Assembly: GCA_032718475.1 (NCBI GenBank)
Contig: JAUCBJ010000187.1
Location: forward strand, 1-64,000
Reading direction: 5' to 3'
Source: Nemertoderma westbladi
Taxonomy: Eukaryota > Xenacoelomorpha > Nemertodermatida > Nemertodermatidae
DNA length: 64,000 nt
Part shown: in pieces, positions 11,153 through 21,703 of the stretch
How the letters are laid out: the number at the start of each line of letters is the position of its first letter
Numbering within the stretch: the first letter of the stretch is position 1
Translations under genes and position numbers: made by a program
The notes under the pieces: generated by a model
Databases searched by the model: none
What the model was told of the DNA's origin: nothing
Seen by the model: the letters and a program-made list of their open reading frames with translations, nothing else

Positions 11153-11352
11153 CTAGAGGAAGCACAAACAGAGGTTAGATGTGAGGAGACTTAGAGTTTG
11201 TCGGCTTTTGGCTCAAATTTGCTCTAAGACCCCTACCCATTTGCCTAATGACTTTGGGTTTCGCGTGATTTCGCAATGGCTTCTAATCCAAAAAAAATGT
11301 GCCTATAAAAAACGAATTCCGGGTAAACTAGCCGCGAGTCTAAAATACTCAC
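11153..11352 (-). other. Putative 200-nt GT-AG intron before ORF3 (element B)
   Basis: Donor AAAAG/GTGAGTATTTTAGACTC (from 11352) and acceptor TGCTTCCTCTAG (ending 11153) are both kept in element D (59531-59735), while much of the interior has diverged. Splicing would link the post-pol leader to ORF3. It may also be the acceptor for a long-range subgenomic splice from the 5' leader. Confidence 0.55.
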
Positions 11353-11475
11353 CTTTTAATTTCCCAAACTATGTTCCCAAAGAAAATAGTGCAGTCGAGA
11401 ATTAATTTGATCTATAATAATAGTAGACACGACTACGTAGAACAATGCCGATTTTCTTTTCCAAAAAAATTTATC

Positions 11476-11495
11476 AGTAGGCTCGCAAGCCTTCC
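11476..11495 (-). repeat. 20-mer palindrome, copy B3, non-coding
   Basis: Between pol and ORF3, one mismatch at the outer base. It is the positional counterpart of the D copy at 59390. It shows the motif is kept where no protein is made. Confidence 0.85.
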
Positions 11496-11643
11496 ATCCG
11501 CTCTTGTCCTCCCCAATTATAATTTTTATCTAGCTGTATCCTAGAATTCGCATTCACTGGAGATTCGTTTTTCTTAAATTTAAATCCAACCAAATGGATT
11601 TGTCTAATAATTTTTGAAAAATTGTATCACTTGTGGGTTCCAA

Positions 11644-11740
11644 GTGGAATTCCATTCCTACTGTACACACAATCCCGCTCCTATGTGATACATAAGGGTA
11701 CTACCCTCCATGTTCACATATAAAGACAATGGAATTCCAC
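11644..11740 (-). promoter_or_regulatory. Conserved hairpin between pol and ORF3 (element B)
   Basis: 13-bp perfect stem (GTGGAATTCCATT with AATGGAATTCCAC) around a conserved ~71-nt loop that itself holds AGGGTAGTACCCT. Element D has the same structure with a matched A-T for G-C swap at the third stem pair (59160-59255). Candidate RNA element: export, translation or splice control. Confidence 0.65.
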
Positions 11741-11852
11741 CACTGCCTTTATCTACAGTAAAGAGGAATACAAATGCATATACAGTAATACAAAATACTA
11801 AATTACTAAAATACGGTAAGGCTATGTGGCGGCCATCAAGGGTCCCACATCT

Positions 11853-12888
11853 CTATTTACTAAGATTGGGTGGAGATTTGTATTCTCCTGTCTCGTTTCT
11901 AGTCTCCTCAAGGAGCACGAGACGTTGTACAGGCCTATCTACGGTACGTCCGTCAATAGTCCGTACAGTAACTGTCCTTACTACACCAGATGTAGGGTGC
12001 GTGGTCAAAATGACTCCAGTCAGCCAGAACCGTGAGCGAACAACTGAGTGATTTTCCAAGATTTGTTGCCGTATCCGTCGCTATCGACAGGTACCGAAGT
12101 GGGCAACAATGTCGTCGGCGCCTGCATAAGCAGGTGCGCTGGTGTTAAGGCAAACTGTGAGTTGTTGTTGTCTGGGATCAAAGCGATCGGTCTAGTATTC
12201 AAAACTGCTTCGATTTCTATTAACAACCTCGTCAGTTGGTCGTCTGTCACTATGCGTTGCGTTGGTATTACTTTCGCCATAGCCGTCTTAATTGAGCCAA
12301 TCAGCCTTTCCCAAATGCTGCCTCTCCACAGACTTTCGGAAGTGTTAAAGTTCCAAACAATACGGTGAGGACGTTAGTGTACGTTGGTGACGGTTATAGT
12401 AGGTCATGACGTAGTTCCTCGGAAATCTGGTTTTGGTCCAACTTCCTTAAAGCTCTGGTGATTTCGTTCCGTGCACCCACAAAGTTAGTCCCTTGGTCGC
12501 AATAAATGGATTTGACCAATCCACGTCTAGCGATAAATCGCTGTAAGGCTAGGATAAAGGCGTTGGTGGTCAAGTCTGTCACACGCTCAATATGGACAGC
12601 TCTGCTGGCCATGCAAGTGAAGATCAACCCCCAACATTTTACGTGTACCCTTCCGCGTTTCACGATTATGGGTCCAAAACAGTCTATCCCTGTCTCAGTG
12701 AAAGGGGGTCTAAAAGCCTGTAATCTCGCTAGTGGTAGTTCACTCATTTCTTGGTGTCCTATCCTCGTGTGCACCTTCTTACAAATCATACAGTTCCGTG
12801 TTACCGAACTCAATGCCTTGCTAGGCCTAATCAGTACAAACCTCGAGCGTAAGTGTGATAGACAGTGGTGCCTACCTACGTGTTTGAG
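11853..12888 (-). pseudogene. Element B integrase, zinc end, core and C-terminus
   Basis: Continues the pol frame after a TGA at about 12889. Shows CMICKKVHTRIG (HHCC zinc part), ETGIDCFGP (first Asp), CDQGTNFVGARNEI (second Asp), then after a frameshift near 12390 IWERLIGSIKTAM (Glu), and SQFALTPAHLLM. A second shift leads to the C-terminal VDRPVQRLVLLEETRNE ending at 11853. All DDE residues survive, but there are at least two frameshifts and one stop. Confidence 0.8.
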
Positions 12889-15303
12889 TCATAAATGTGT
12901 GTCCAGTATCATAGCGCGCTGTAACTCGTGGTGTTGCGGTATGATGATAGGATACCTAAAGTCAAGTGCAAAGTCAATGTTTTGGAGTTTGGACTTGTGA
13001 CAAAGTAAGCCCCTATAGATTATCGGACTCCAACTCAAAATCGGTGAAGACTTGATCTGTTTACCCTGATTGATTGCTGTGAACTCTCGTGCGAAATATC
13101 GCAATTGATAATGACGATTAATATCAACTTCACAAAGACCAACTTCCTCTAAGGTAAGTCTTCTAGGAAAGTCGCGTTTGCGTCTGGCATATTGTCTCAA
13201 ACGTTTGAGCCATGCTAACTTGCGGCACGCATCAGTCCATGATCCAGTTAGGTTTACTATCCTGTCAAAGTAAGTGTTAGTGACGTCATCAGGTAAGGTA
13301 TAGTCGAAATGTGGATACTTGTTCGGACTTGGTAGGCCCACGGGCCTTCCGGTGAGTGTCTCCCTTTGTAAAATAGGTTTGTCTGAGTCCTCAAGTAATT
13401 TAATCTCCACGGTCTTATCTTTACCGTCCGCACTCAGTGAATTGACTGGCAGTAACGGAAGCTTTCTAACCTTAGTCACACATTTACTCGTAGACGGTAA
13501 ATCAAGTATTTTCCTTGAGCGGAGTGTGATTGCTGTGGCCACACCTTCGTCCAAAGAAGTCAAATTCGGTAAGTTGTCAATCGCTAATGGGTGTGTACTA
13601 GTCCGCTCCAATGGATTCATTGCGTCCTTGTAGTACACGTCATTTCTTTCCAACGAGTCGTCTAAGGGAAAGTCTAGTAGACAGTCTGGTGAGGCATCTG
13701 GCGAACAGTCTGGTGAGACATAGCGCGGAACTTCTGGCGAAATGTCCTGTTGCCTGTCCCAAAGAAAGTCTGGCGTAGCTTCTGTCAGAAAGTCTGGTAT
13801 AAAGTCTAGTGGACAGTCTGTTGAGATGCCTGGTGGAAAGTCTGGCGAGACGTCCTGTAGACAATCTGTCGAGAGTTCCATAAAACAATCTGGCGAATAA
13901 TCCGGAGAACAATCTGGTGTCCTTTCTGGTGAATAATCTGGCGAGACATCTGGTGAACAATCCAGCGAAACGTCTGATGAAACGTCTGGTCGAGAGTCTG
14001 GTGAGACGTCTGGCGTAATGTCAGGTCTAACGTCCAGGTCATCAGATTTCGTCTGTCCTCGTTTCCTCTTGACCTTGGCGCTGGCTTTCGCTTTAGACTT
14101 GACAACAGTGTCGATTTTTATCTCGGCACCTTCCGGTATGGTATTAGTTGTTGCGTCGAATAACGGTGGCCATTCGTCTGATGGTCGTTGTAGGAAATCA
14201 GGTCCTCTAAACCAAAAGGATTTATTGTCCGGTTTACAAAAGTCAATAGGTGACATCCCCCGTGACGCGATGTCAGCTGGGTTCAGCTTCCCTGGACAGT
14301 GACGCCAATCTTGTTTGAGCGACCGGTCTAATATTTCAGCCCATCTGTTGGCTACGAAGGTCTTGAACTTGAATGTTTCGTTGTTTATGTACCAAAGTAC
14401 CAACGTCGCATCCGTCCAATATGTGACCTTCAAGTTAGCCTCCAGCTCGCGTTGAACTAGACTGACAATATCGGTGGATATCGTCCCGGCTTGCAGCTCT
14501 CCACGAGGTACAGTCATATACTTCAATGGCATTGTTCTAGCTCTTGAAGTAACGAGAGACACTTCGTAGCTGTCAGATGTCACTTGTCGTCTAAGGTATA
14601 ATATAACCCCCAGTCCGTCCTTACTAGCATCACTAAAGCTGTGAAGCTCCAAATCAGCAGGAAAGGTGGTCTGCAAAGGAAAGTATACCCTCGGTATGGT
14701 ATAGTCTTGTAAAAACGTCCGTTGGGCTTCCCAGTCCCTCCATTGCTCAGCTAACTTTTCTGGGATGGGGTCGTCCCATTCCAGTCCGGCTTGCCAAATG
14801 CTAAGGAGTATGATCCTGGCATGTAGGATCACTGGACTAATGAAACACAATGGGTCATACAATCGACTCATGGACGATAAGCAAGTCCTCTTAGTGAGAG
14901 GTCTAATCTGTCCGTTGGACCTTACACGTACCCTAAAGTTGTCGGTGTTCGGGTCCCAACTAAGTCCTAATACCTTGGTCGTAGGTAGAGGTTCTAGGTC
15001 TAAGTCCAAGTCTCCTCCACTGTGATTAGTCGGGTCGAATGAGTTCACTAATTCGGGTTCATTGGAAGCGAACTTCGTGAGGCCAAATCCGCCCTCAGCG
15101 AGACAATCTCGGAGTTGGTGTGCTACGGTCGTAGTGCGCTCCAGAGTGTCACAACTCTTGAGGCCGTCATCCATGTAGAAGTCTCGTTCCACTGTCCGAG
15201 CTACCTCTGAGTCGAATTGGTCTTGTCTGTCTATTGCTGTCTGCTTTAAGGCGTACATGGTGCAGTTGGGGCTGTCCCTGACTCCAAAAACTCTTACCTG
15301 CAT
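12889..15303 (-). pseudogene. Element B pol: RT C-terminal half, RNase H, repeat linker, integrase N-terminus
   Basis: An 804-codon frame. It starts at QVRVFGVRDSPNCTMYALKQ, then ERDFYMDDGLKSCDT (YxDD catalytic box), the thumb (SRLYDPLCFISPVILHAR), RNase H (LHSFSDASKDG, VPRGELQAG, YWTDATLVLWYI) and CPGKLNPADIASRG. Next is a long SPD-rich repeat (13640-14030), then DDVTNTYFDRIVNLTGSW and the start of integrase. A TGA at the end interrupts THL-LKHVGRHH. The upstream RT part is in other frames, so the protein cannot be made whole. Confidence 0.85.
13640..14030 (-). repeat. In-frame SPD/PDVSPD minisatellite in pol linker (element B)
   Basis: About 130 codons of short imperfect units (SPDVSPDYSP, TPDCSPDYSPD, STDCPLDF), i.e. 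a 12- to 15-bp DNA repeat between RNase H and integrase. Element D has a shorter version (55860-56030). The array is acidic and probably a flexible spacer. Confidence 0.75.
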
Positions 15304-16558
15304 TTGGTAAGTTTCTGGCGGAAGTTATAAATTTCCGTCCGGGTACCAAAGAAACCTTAAACTGTCCCTGTCCCGCTCCAAAGCCTTAACCTGGTGAAAC
15401 ATAGCCTCTACATCACAGGTGAAAGCCACTTTGCGTTGTCTAAAATGCATTCGGACTCCCATGAGGTAATTATTTATATTCGTCCATCAGTTTGCTGTTC
15501 ATAGACATCCCTTGGTAAAGCGACTACACGTTGACTACACGCACCTTGCCAGGTTTGTCCAGGTGTCGAACAAAATGATGTGGCAGGTAATATGTCTGAT
15601 CTGTGGTTACCTCTGGATTTAACATCCTAATGGCGTATCCCTTTTGGAGATACGTCTGAAGTTGCGTATTGTATTGCATATGGGCCGTCTCATCACGCAA
15701 AAATCGCTGCCTTATTGATTTGAGTCGCCTCAAAGCAAGCGGGTAGTTGTTAACGAGCTTAGGTTGTACATTGCGCCACAACATGCACAACATGTCGTAG
15801 TGGCCATTCGCGGTCTGGCGAATGGTATCTCTCATAATATTTAATGACCATTTTTCCTGTTCTGACATAGCGGTCTCGTAACTACCGGGTTCTCCTGAGT
15901 CCTGTTCTAACCATTTAATGGTCCGTTCAGTCAGCAGTCGGTCAAGCGCTGCTTGCACTGCGCCATGGTCCTCGTCCACGTCTTCGTCCGCTGTGGTGGC
16001 TAGTGTCAATGTGTCTGGTAGGCTCGCAAGCCTTCCGGTGTCACTAGTCGGCGTCGAAAAGTTGTGAGGCAGTTTGACAACCTTCTGATCTGTCGGTAGG
16101 CTCGCAAGCCTTCCAAGATCAACGACCAGTGTCGAAGCCTGGTCGGTGGGGTCAATGACCTTCGGATTTTTCGGTAGGCTCGCAAGCCTTCCAAAACCCT
16201 CGTTCATCGAGTCATCCACAGCAACAACCCTTTGGTCTTCAGTAGTCAATACAATCTGGTTTACTGCAAGTAGTTGTAAGTCAGAGGTCCATGTGGTCGT
16301 GTCCAGATCAGTTACGTCAGTATCAGTTATGTCAGCGTTAGCGACGCAAGTCTGTCGTAGTGCAGTCTGTACAATTGGACCACAGGAGTGTGAAGGATAA
16401 TTATCTATCGTAGTAGTCAATAAACTACACGTACTCAAAACGTCATCCTCCTGGTCCCTTACCTCTAGTGAACGCACTGGTGCTCTAGTATACCAACCTA
16501 TGGCAGTTCTACATGCGTAGGGGTGCCCGCTGTAATAACAGATGGGCGTGTCTCCCAC
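15304..16558 (-). pseudogene. Element B pol: protease tail, linker and RT fingers
   Basis: 15524-16558 is one frame: AYACRTAIGWYTRAPVRSL, a variable linker with three GRLASLP peptides, then conserved LTERTIKWLEQDSGEPGSYE, LWRNVQPKLVNNYPLALRRL, GYAIRMLNPEVTTDQTYYLP and HHFVRHLDKPGKVRVVN. A stop follows exactly where the first RT motif should continue. 15304-15523 keeps the RT palm in shifted, broken frames (SVALERDRDSL-type residues visible). Confidence 0.8.
16017..16192 (-). repeat. Three 20-mer palindromes, exact 78-bp spacing (copies B4-B6)
   Basis: Copies at 16017-16036, 16095-16114 and 16173-16192, all consensus, all read as GRLASLP. Intervening segments are weakly alike (NPKVIDPTDQAST and DQKVVKLPHNFST), so a 26-codon unit was probably triplicated. 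Element D has one copy here (53811). Confidence 0.9.
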
Positions 16559-17185
16559 ATCTGATGTAAGTTAAACTGGTCTTTCCCAATCAACATCGCG
16601 ATTGAGCGATAGTTAACAGGACATTCCGGTATTCCAAGGTATCGGAAATACTTACGATCTTCCGGTGATTGCTCTGGCACAGGGCCGAGCAAGTTACTAA
16701 AGTCCTTAGTGGCTGCAAAGGTCAAATTTCTTACCGGAAGTAATGAGCACTCCTCCTTGCTATGTTCCGCTTTGGAAAGAAGAGTGTCTAAGGTTAATTT
16801 TACTCTTAATTTTACTCACAGGAATCGCTCTCTTACCATGCATGCTGCTTACAGTATACTGAGCAGTCTTACCTTTACTCATGTCCGTAACTACGTCGGT
16901 TACTTGTTCGTTGACGTAACTATGCGATGACGCAGAGTTTAAGATAGCGTATATACGCTTGCTCCCTCGGGTTCCAGTAATCTTTATAGGAATCACACTA
17001 AACCCTTTCAAATGGTTCTGTGTAAGGAGTGTTATTGATGGTTGTTCCTCCCCCGCATGCACGTAAAAGATGTCGTCTTCCTCCTCGTCTTCGTCCGATG
17101 ATCCGGATTGATCCATACAGTCAGTATAGAACGTACGAATCTCGCGCGGCGCACGCTCCTTATAAAGTGCGTCGCATCTAGCCAC
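16498..17185 (-). pseudogene. Element B aspartic protease (peptidase A17-like), active Asp lost
   Basis: Pieces 17185-16760 and 16725-16498. After an acidic stretch (SGSSDEDEEEDD) comes GSKRIYAILNSASSHSYVNE. The expected catalytic LDSAS, present in element D, reads LNSAS here: Asp to Asn. The second piece has FAATKDFSNLLGPVPEQ and YRSIAMLIGKDQFNLH, the BEL-type LIG-x-D region. A frameshift separates them. Confidence 0.8.
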
Positions 17186-17203
17186 TTTATCTGGATGCTC
17201 TCG

Positions 17204-17972
17204 TCAAAAGCGTTTGGTCGGAGTATGACTATTTGTGTGGAGTAACGCATCGTGGTTACGTCCACATAGAGGACATGTATCGTCGCTCGGGCAATCCTTC
17301 CGGACGTGTCCAGGCTGGGTACATCTCCAACAAGAATCGAATGATCGAATTTGCAGTCTTCTTTCTTCAACTCCCAACTCTCTAAAGGCGCGACATCCAC
17401 GTAGTTTATGTCCGCTGTGGTTTCTGCCATTCCGCTCGCAATATGAGCATCCCACAAAGTGCGCCGGTAACTGTTGTCGTGGCTGCTTGGTGCCGATAGG
17501 CGTCAGAACTTTAGAAGTTTCCGTTGGGGTGGCATAAGTCACGGCTTTCAAGTTCATCGGAAATGGTTTAGTCCGATTCGGCGCAGCAATAGCTATCTAT
17601 TCCTTCTGCCGCTATATGGTGATCAGTGTAGTTTGATCGAGTCTCAACCACGGCCTCTCGTGAAATCAGTTGGTAGATGACGGTAAGCTTTAATGGCCCG
17701 CCGGCCTCTTCACGCTGATACTCAATACGTCGCCATTCTCGTCGTAATCGATGATGGAGTCGACCGATTATCCTAGTTAGAACTGTCGGTGCGTTGGCGT
17801 ACTCGAGTTGTCCAATGGACCGTAAAGTTCCTATGGCGTTCTTAATTTCGTCCGCGAGTCGTAGAAGATCGATCGGTTTCGAAATGCTTCCTCCTCTACA
17901 GAGGTCTTTGATAATAGATTTAGCCATGGCTACGTTGCCGCCGTAAATCGAATACAAACGGTCGTATGCCAA
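17204..17972 (-). pseudogene. Element B gag C-terminal part with zinc knuckles
   Basis: 17972-17568 carries the end of the DUF1759-type capsid (YDRLYSIYGGNVAMAKSII, IIGRLHHRLRREWRRIEYQR). After a shift, 17557-17204 has CSYCERNGRNHSGHKLRGC, CWRCTQPGHVRKDC (perfect CCHC knuckle) and CPLCGRNHDALLH. These bind the RNA genome in the particle. Confidence 0.85.
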
Positions 17973-18014
17973 CTCAACGGCATTCGGAACTCCAATAAAG
18001 GTTTCCGCTAGAAG

Positions 18015-19394
18015 TTAGAGCAAGTAGTTAAACATCTCCGTCGAGGTGAAGGCACACTTAGCGATCTGGGACTCTACGTAGTCTACCAGCGTATGCCAGT
18101 GCTTTGCGTTGCCAGAGAACTTCGGTGGTTGTTGTGCCGGTAATCCATGTCTGGCCGCAATCTCGCTAACTAAATCCAACTGTCCACGTCCGTGTTCGGT
18201 TACGTCGTCTAGTCGTTCCCTTCTGCGCGTTGTCCGTCGGTAAGAAATATTAACGGGATCTTCTTCTCGATGGTTCGGAGTTTGTCTAGTCTCCTGTTCT
18301 CTCCTTGGTAGTCGATGTTGTCTAGGTTGTTCCAACTCCACGCTGGTTCGTGATCGATCCGACAGTTGCGCTTCGAGTCGCTCTTCGAGTTGAGCTAGTC
18401 GGTCCGCCATCTCAGTGAACTGTTTGGCACTAATCGCTTCCGCTGGTTGCAACGTGGGCTTCTGCAAGGGTGTTTCTTGTGGGGGATTGTCGATGTATGG
18501 GTTCGTCGATCTCTCCTCTCGTTTGTAATCAGCCGCCGCTCCAGTACGGAATATTTCCCGTTCTGTCGACTCCGTATTGCTGGATGAATCGCTGTCGTCG
18601 GGATACGGTGGTTGGAGGGTTCGCGTACGGCGTATTACTCTTGGTCGAGTTAATTGTGGTCTGGGATCTACGGCTCTCCGTTGTTCGGTAGGCTCGCAAG
18701 CCTTCCACGAAGTCGTAAGTCTCATCGAACTCAGTTCGATCCTGTGGGTACTACCCACATCCATCGTCCTTCGTTGTTCGGTAGGCTCGCAAGCCTTCCA
18801 CGAAGTTGTAGGTCTCGATAAATATTGGGTGCAGGGTCTAGTAAAAACATCAGAGTTAAGTGCTACTGTAGGTTGATAAATGACTGGGTTCGCGCAGCAC
18901 GTCACAGGTTTAACTTGTAATGGTTTACTCACCTGTTTTACCGTCATAAACATAGGTTCGTCTCTCTCTACAAGTAAACTACGGCTTACAGTAGGTGGAC
19001 TACTTATCTTACCTGCGAGAATCGGCGATGAAGTCGCTCGTGGCTGCGGAATCGATTCCGACATAACAAACCTATTACCTTGCACGGGTGATATTTCCTT
19101 CGGTTTTGCAACCATAACCAGTTTTACTGGAGTCGTGGGTTTGAGCATAGGAATAACTTGGGGAAAACGTTGACAGTAATCCTCGACGAACTCCTCTCCT
19201 CGATCTATCGCTCCCACACTTCCTTCCTCGATTCTCTTCTGCATTCCGCGATATCGAGTCTCCATGCAATCCAGGGCAGACAAGTCATGCCCAGCTCGAG
19301 ACCTTATAGATCTATCTCTCGCATCGAGTTCGAGGTCCTCTTGCGCATTCGCCGCCTCGCGCGATCTGCGATTTCGTTCGAACTGGAGCTGCAT
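18015..19394 (-). pseudogene. Element B gag, middle part to start of capsid domain
   Basis: 459-codon frame. Begins in a Glu/Arg-rich coiled coil (ANAQEDLELDARDRS), passes a Pro/Ser/Thr-rich segment with two WKACEPTEQRR peptides from palindrome copies, a second coiled coil (FTEMADRLAQLEERLEAQL) and ends in ARHGLPAQQPPKFSGN, KHWHTLVDYVES, CAFTSTEMFNYLL, the N-terminus of DUF1759. TAG at 18015 breaks it. Confidence 0.8.
18687..18799 (-). repeat. Two 20-mer palindromes in gag (copies B7, B8)
   Basis: 18687-18706 and 18780-18799, 93 bp apart, both consensus, both read W-K-A-C-E-P-T followed by EQRR. Flanks TTSWKACEPTEQRR are repeated, so the pair arose by local duplication. Element D has an 84-bp version. 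Confidence 0.9.
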
Positions 19395-20650
19395 CTCCCT
19401 TTCGTGTCAATCGGCCACCTGTTGTTGTGCCGCTAACTCTGCTTCCTGTATAGCTAAACGAGCATTTATTTGTCACGCCTCCAACTTGGAACAAGCGTCG
19501 GATGCTGCTTTCTTCCGTGCTAACTCAGCTGCGTTTACTGCCACAACTCGTGCTAACTCGTCAGCTGCCGCCCATCGTGCTAACTCATCAGCTGCAGCCT
19601 GTGGTGCTAACTCGTCGGCTGCTGCCGCTGCAGCCGCTTCTCACGCTAAGTCCTCCTCCAGTCTCCGCATTTCTGAAGCTTCAAATTCGGCTTGAGCCTG
19701 GAGTTTCGCAAAGTTCGCTACATCATCTATACCCTGTCTTTCTCCTTCGGCCGCAATCTGTGCCAACTGCCGTTGCGTTTCTTCCTCAGCGACTTGTTGT
19801 CGGCGTGCAACCTCCTGTTGTTTTCGAGTAATTACAGACGCTGTCCTACTAACGTCGCCAACATCGCTCCGTACACTAACGAACGATCTATCCAGTTGTG
19901 AAATTTGGTAGGCTCGTGAGCCGTCCGTAGATAGAACTTCAGTCGTCCCTCGCGGTTCGACTTCCGGTTCTTCGATCGGTATGCCGCATCTACGAAGAAA
20001 ATTAGTGAGTGTCTCTAACCACCCGTCCAGGCAGTATAGTTCTTCTTCCTCTTCAGGTTGTAACAACGCGTCCGAAACTGACTCACCTAACAGTTGGTCG
20101 AGTTGTTCTTGCTGAGTCGATCCTACAACCGACTTAAACTGAATGAGGCTTTCCCTCGCACTTACCAACTTATCTATTATCTTTACCTGAGTAAAGTTGT
20201 CACCACGCAACTCTGCAAGTTCGTGTAAACCTTTAAGTTTATCTATGGAAGCATGTACCCTACTTTCTATCCTTACCTGTAAGGTGTAGAACTCGTATCT
20301 TGACATCGGGGCGGTTAACTCGCGTAAAATGCAAAAACCTTCTCCGAAGTTTCGAGTAATCTGGGCCATGTGTCCTCCTATACTCCTAATAATGTTCTCC
20401 TGGCTTCCAGTCGAACTTACCATGGCCGGTTCCCACGATCTGGTCTGCGGGACGGTAAGGAAATCTTCAATTCTGCCGTCGCCACGCGTTGCGGGTTCCG
20501 GTATTTCCGTTCGGGGTACCGGCGATGCACGCAGTGTGACATCAGTAGAATCTTGGGTTCTCCTTCTCGGTTCGTCTGATGTCGATCTGTCTGTGTCGCA
20601 CGAGTCATAGTCAGTAGGTGTTTATCGAGTCGAATGTGGGGTGTCACTTA
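19395..20650 (-). pseudogene. Element B gag N-terminal part, start codon lost
   Basis: Matches element D gag from its first residues: YDSCDTD, GRIEDFLTVPQ, MVSSTGSQENIIRSIGG, then LTAPMSRYEFYTLQVRIESRVH and a Gln/Glu-rich coiled coil ending in an Ala-Asp-Glu-Leu repeat (19510-19650). The position of D's ATG reads ATA here, and a TAA follows eight codons later. Further stops lie at 19639-19641 and in 19400-19480. Confidence 0.75.
19907..19926 (-). repeat. 20-mer palindrome, copy B9, in gag
   Basis: In element sense GGACGGCTCACGAGCCTACC, two or three changes from consensus, read in the third frame (STDGSRAYQIS). Element D has no copy at this place. Confidence 0.8.
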
Positions 20651-20680
20651 TGTCTTATTATATAAGTCAAGTAAGGGTAA

Positions 20681-20930
20681 TAAAATGTCAAAGTATCAGA
20701 ATGTTGAAATGTCAAACTTACCTTAGTATATATATATACCATATATATACCGTAACCGGTACAAATAAAATGTCAGAATGTCGAAATGTCAAACTTACCT
20801 TAGTATATATATATACCATATATATACCGTAACCAGTACAAATAAAATGTCAGAATGTCGAAATGTCAAAATTACCTTGGTATATATATATCATATATAT
20901 ACCCTAACCGGTACAAATAAAATCAAAACA
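20681..20930 (-). repeat. Tandem repeat, three ~80-bp units
   Basis: Each unit has AATGTCAGAATGTCGAAATG or a close variant, ACTTACCTTAGTA, an alternating TATATATA block and CCGTAACCGGTACAAAT. TACCTTAGTATATA resembles repeated donor/TATA signals but no role is shown. Confidence 0.85.
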
Positions 20931-20950
20931 TATAATAAAATATGTAATAA

Positions 20951-20969
20951 TCTAGCCTACCGGCTAAAT
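20951..20969 (-). repeat. Leader hairpin TAGCC-TACC-GGCTA
   Basis: Single copy of the hairpin that is present three times in element D's leader (49131-49254). Confidence 0.5.
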
Positions 20970-21703
20970 TTGTACGAATAAGTGAGATAACGGTATACAC
21001 TACCAAAATGTAGATCAACAAGTACAAATAATAGGCAAAACAGCAAAGTCTAACGGGAAATAAGTACCAACAACACTACTAATTATAAAGTGGAACCCAC
21101 AAATTTTGAGTACTACTGTGCTGATAAGTTTGAACGACACGAGTCGTAAAACTTACGCTCCTTTGATCTACCAGTCTTACCTACTTTGATCTCCCGGATG
21201 TGGGTCATTCCGTTTTCGGCGTCGCGGACGAATTTTGTGTCTCCCAAACTTTGCGAAAAGCGGTCTAATCCCTCGAAGTGGTCCAGAAATGAGTCCTTGA
21301 GTCCTGAAAAGTCGAAGGTGAGAGTTTACTTCTACTCTACGAAAAATCTTCCTAGGTACCAATGCAACTTGGTCTTTAAACCCTATGTACCTTTTCAAGT
21401 ACCAAAAAGTAACACCGCACACACACGGCGTAAAACAAACTAACTTATTAACTAACTGATTACAAACTAACTAACTATTTATAGCTATCCAAATATGAAT
21501 AAAACTACCCTAAAGGCCTACTGGCAGGGGACATTCTACAAATTACTAACTTTACTAATTTTAAATTGTAAAATATCTTCCTACCTTTACAATAGCTAAT
21601 AATATATATTTATATATATATCTCCTACTTTGAGATCCTTCTCGGTAAGAGATATCCTACGGCCTACAAATCTACTAATATGAAGCTATAGAATATTCCC
21701 TAC

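Larger units (their letters stand above)
20651..21703 (-). other. 5' leader of element B
   Basis: Untranslated region between 5' LTR and gag. A splice-acceptor-like CTTTTCAG/GACTCAAG (about 21300-21315, minus) matches element D's TTTTTTCAG/GATTCAG at 48779, so leader splicing is likely shared. The leader also holds an AT-rich triplicated repeat next to gag. Confidence 0.55.

Noticed and set aside
13640-14105. Arg/Thr- and His/Gln-rich ORFs in other minus-strand frames
   Set aside because: Shadow frames of the SPD minisatellite; the SPD frame is continuous with RNase H and integrase.
16017-16192. CRISPR-like array (20-bp palindromic repeats with 58-bp spacers)
   Set aside because: Only three units, in frame within a retrotransposon pol gene of a eukaryote. 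Related copies occur singly elsewhere, and there are no cas genes.
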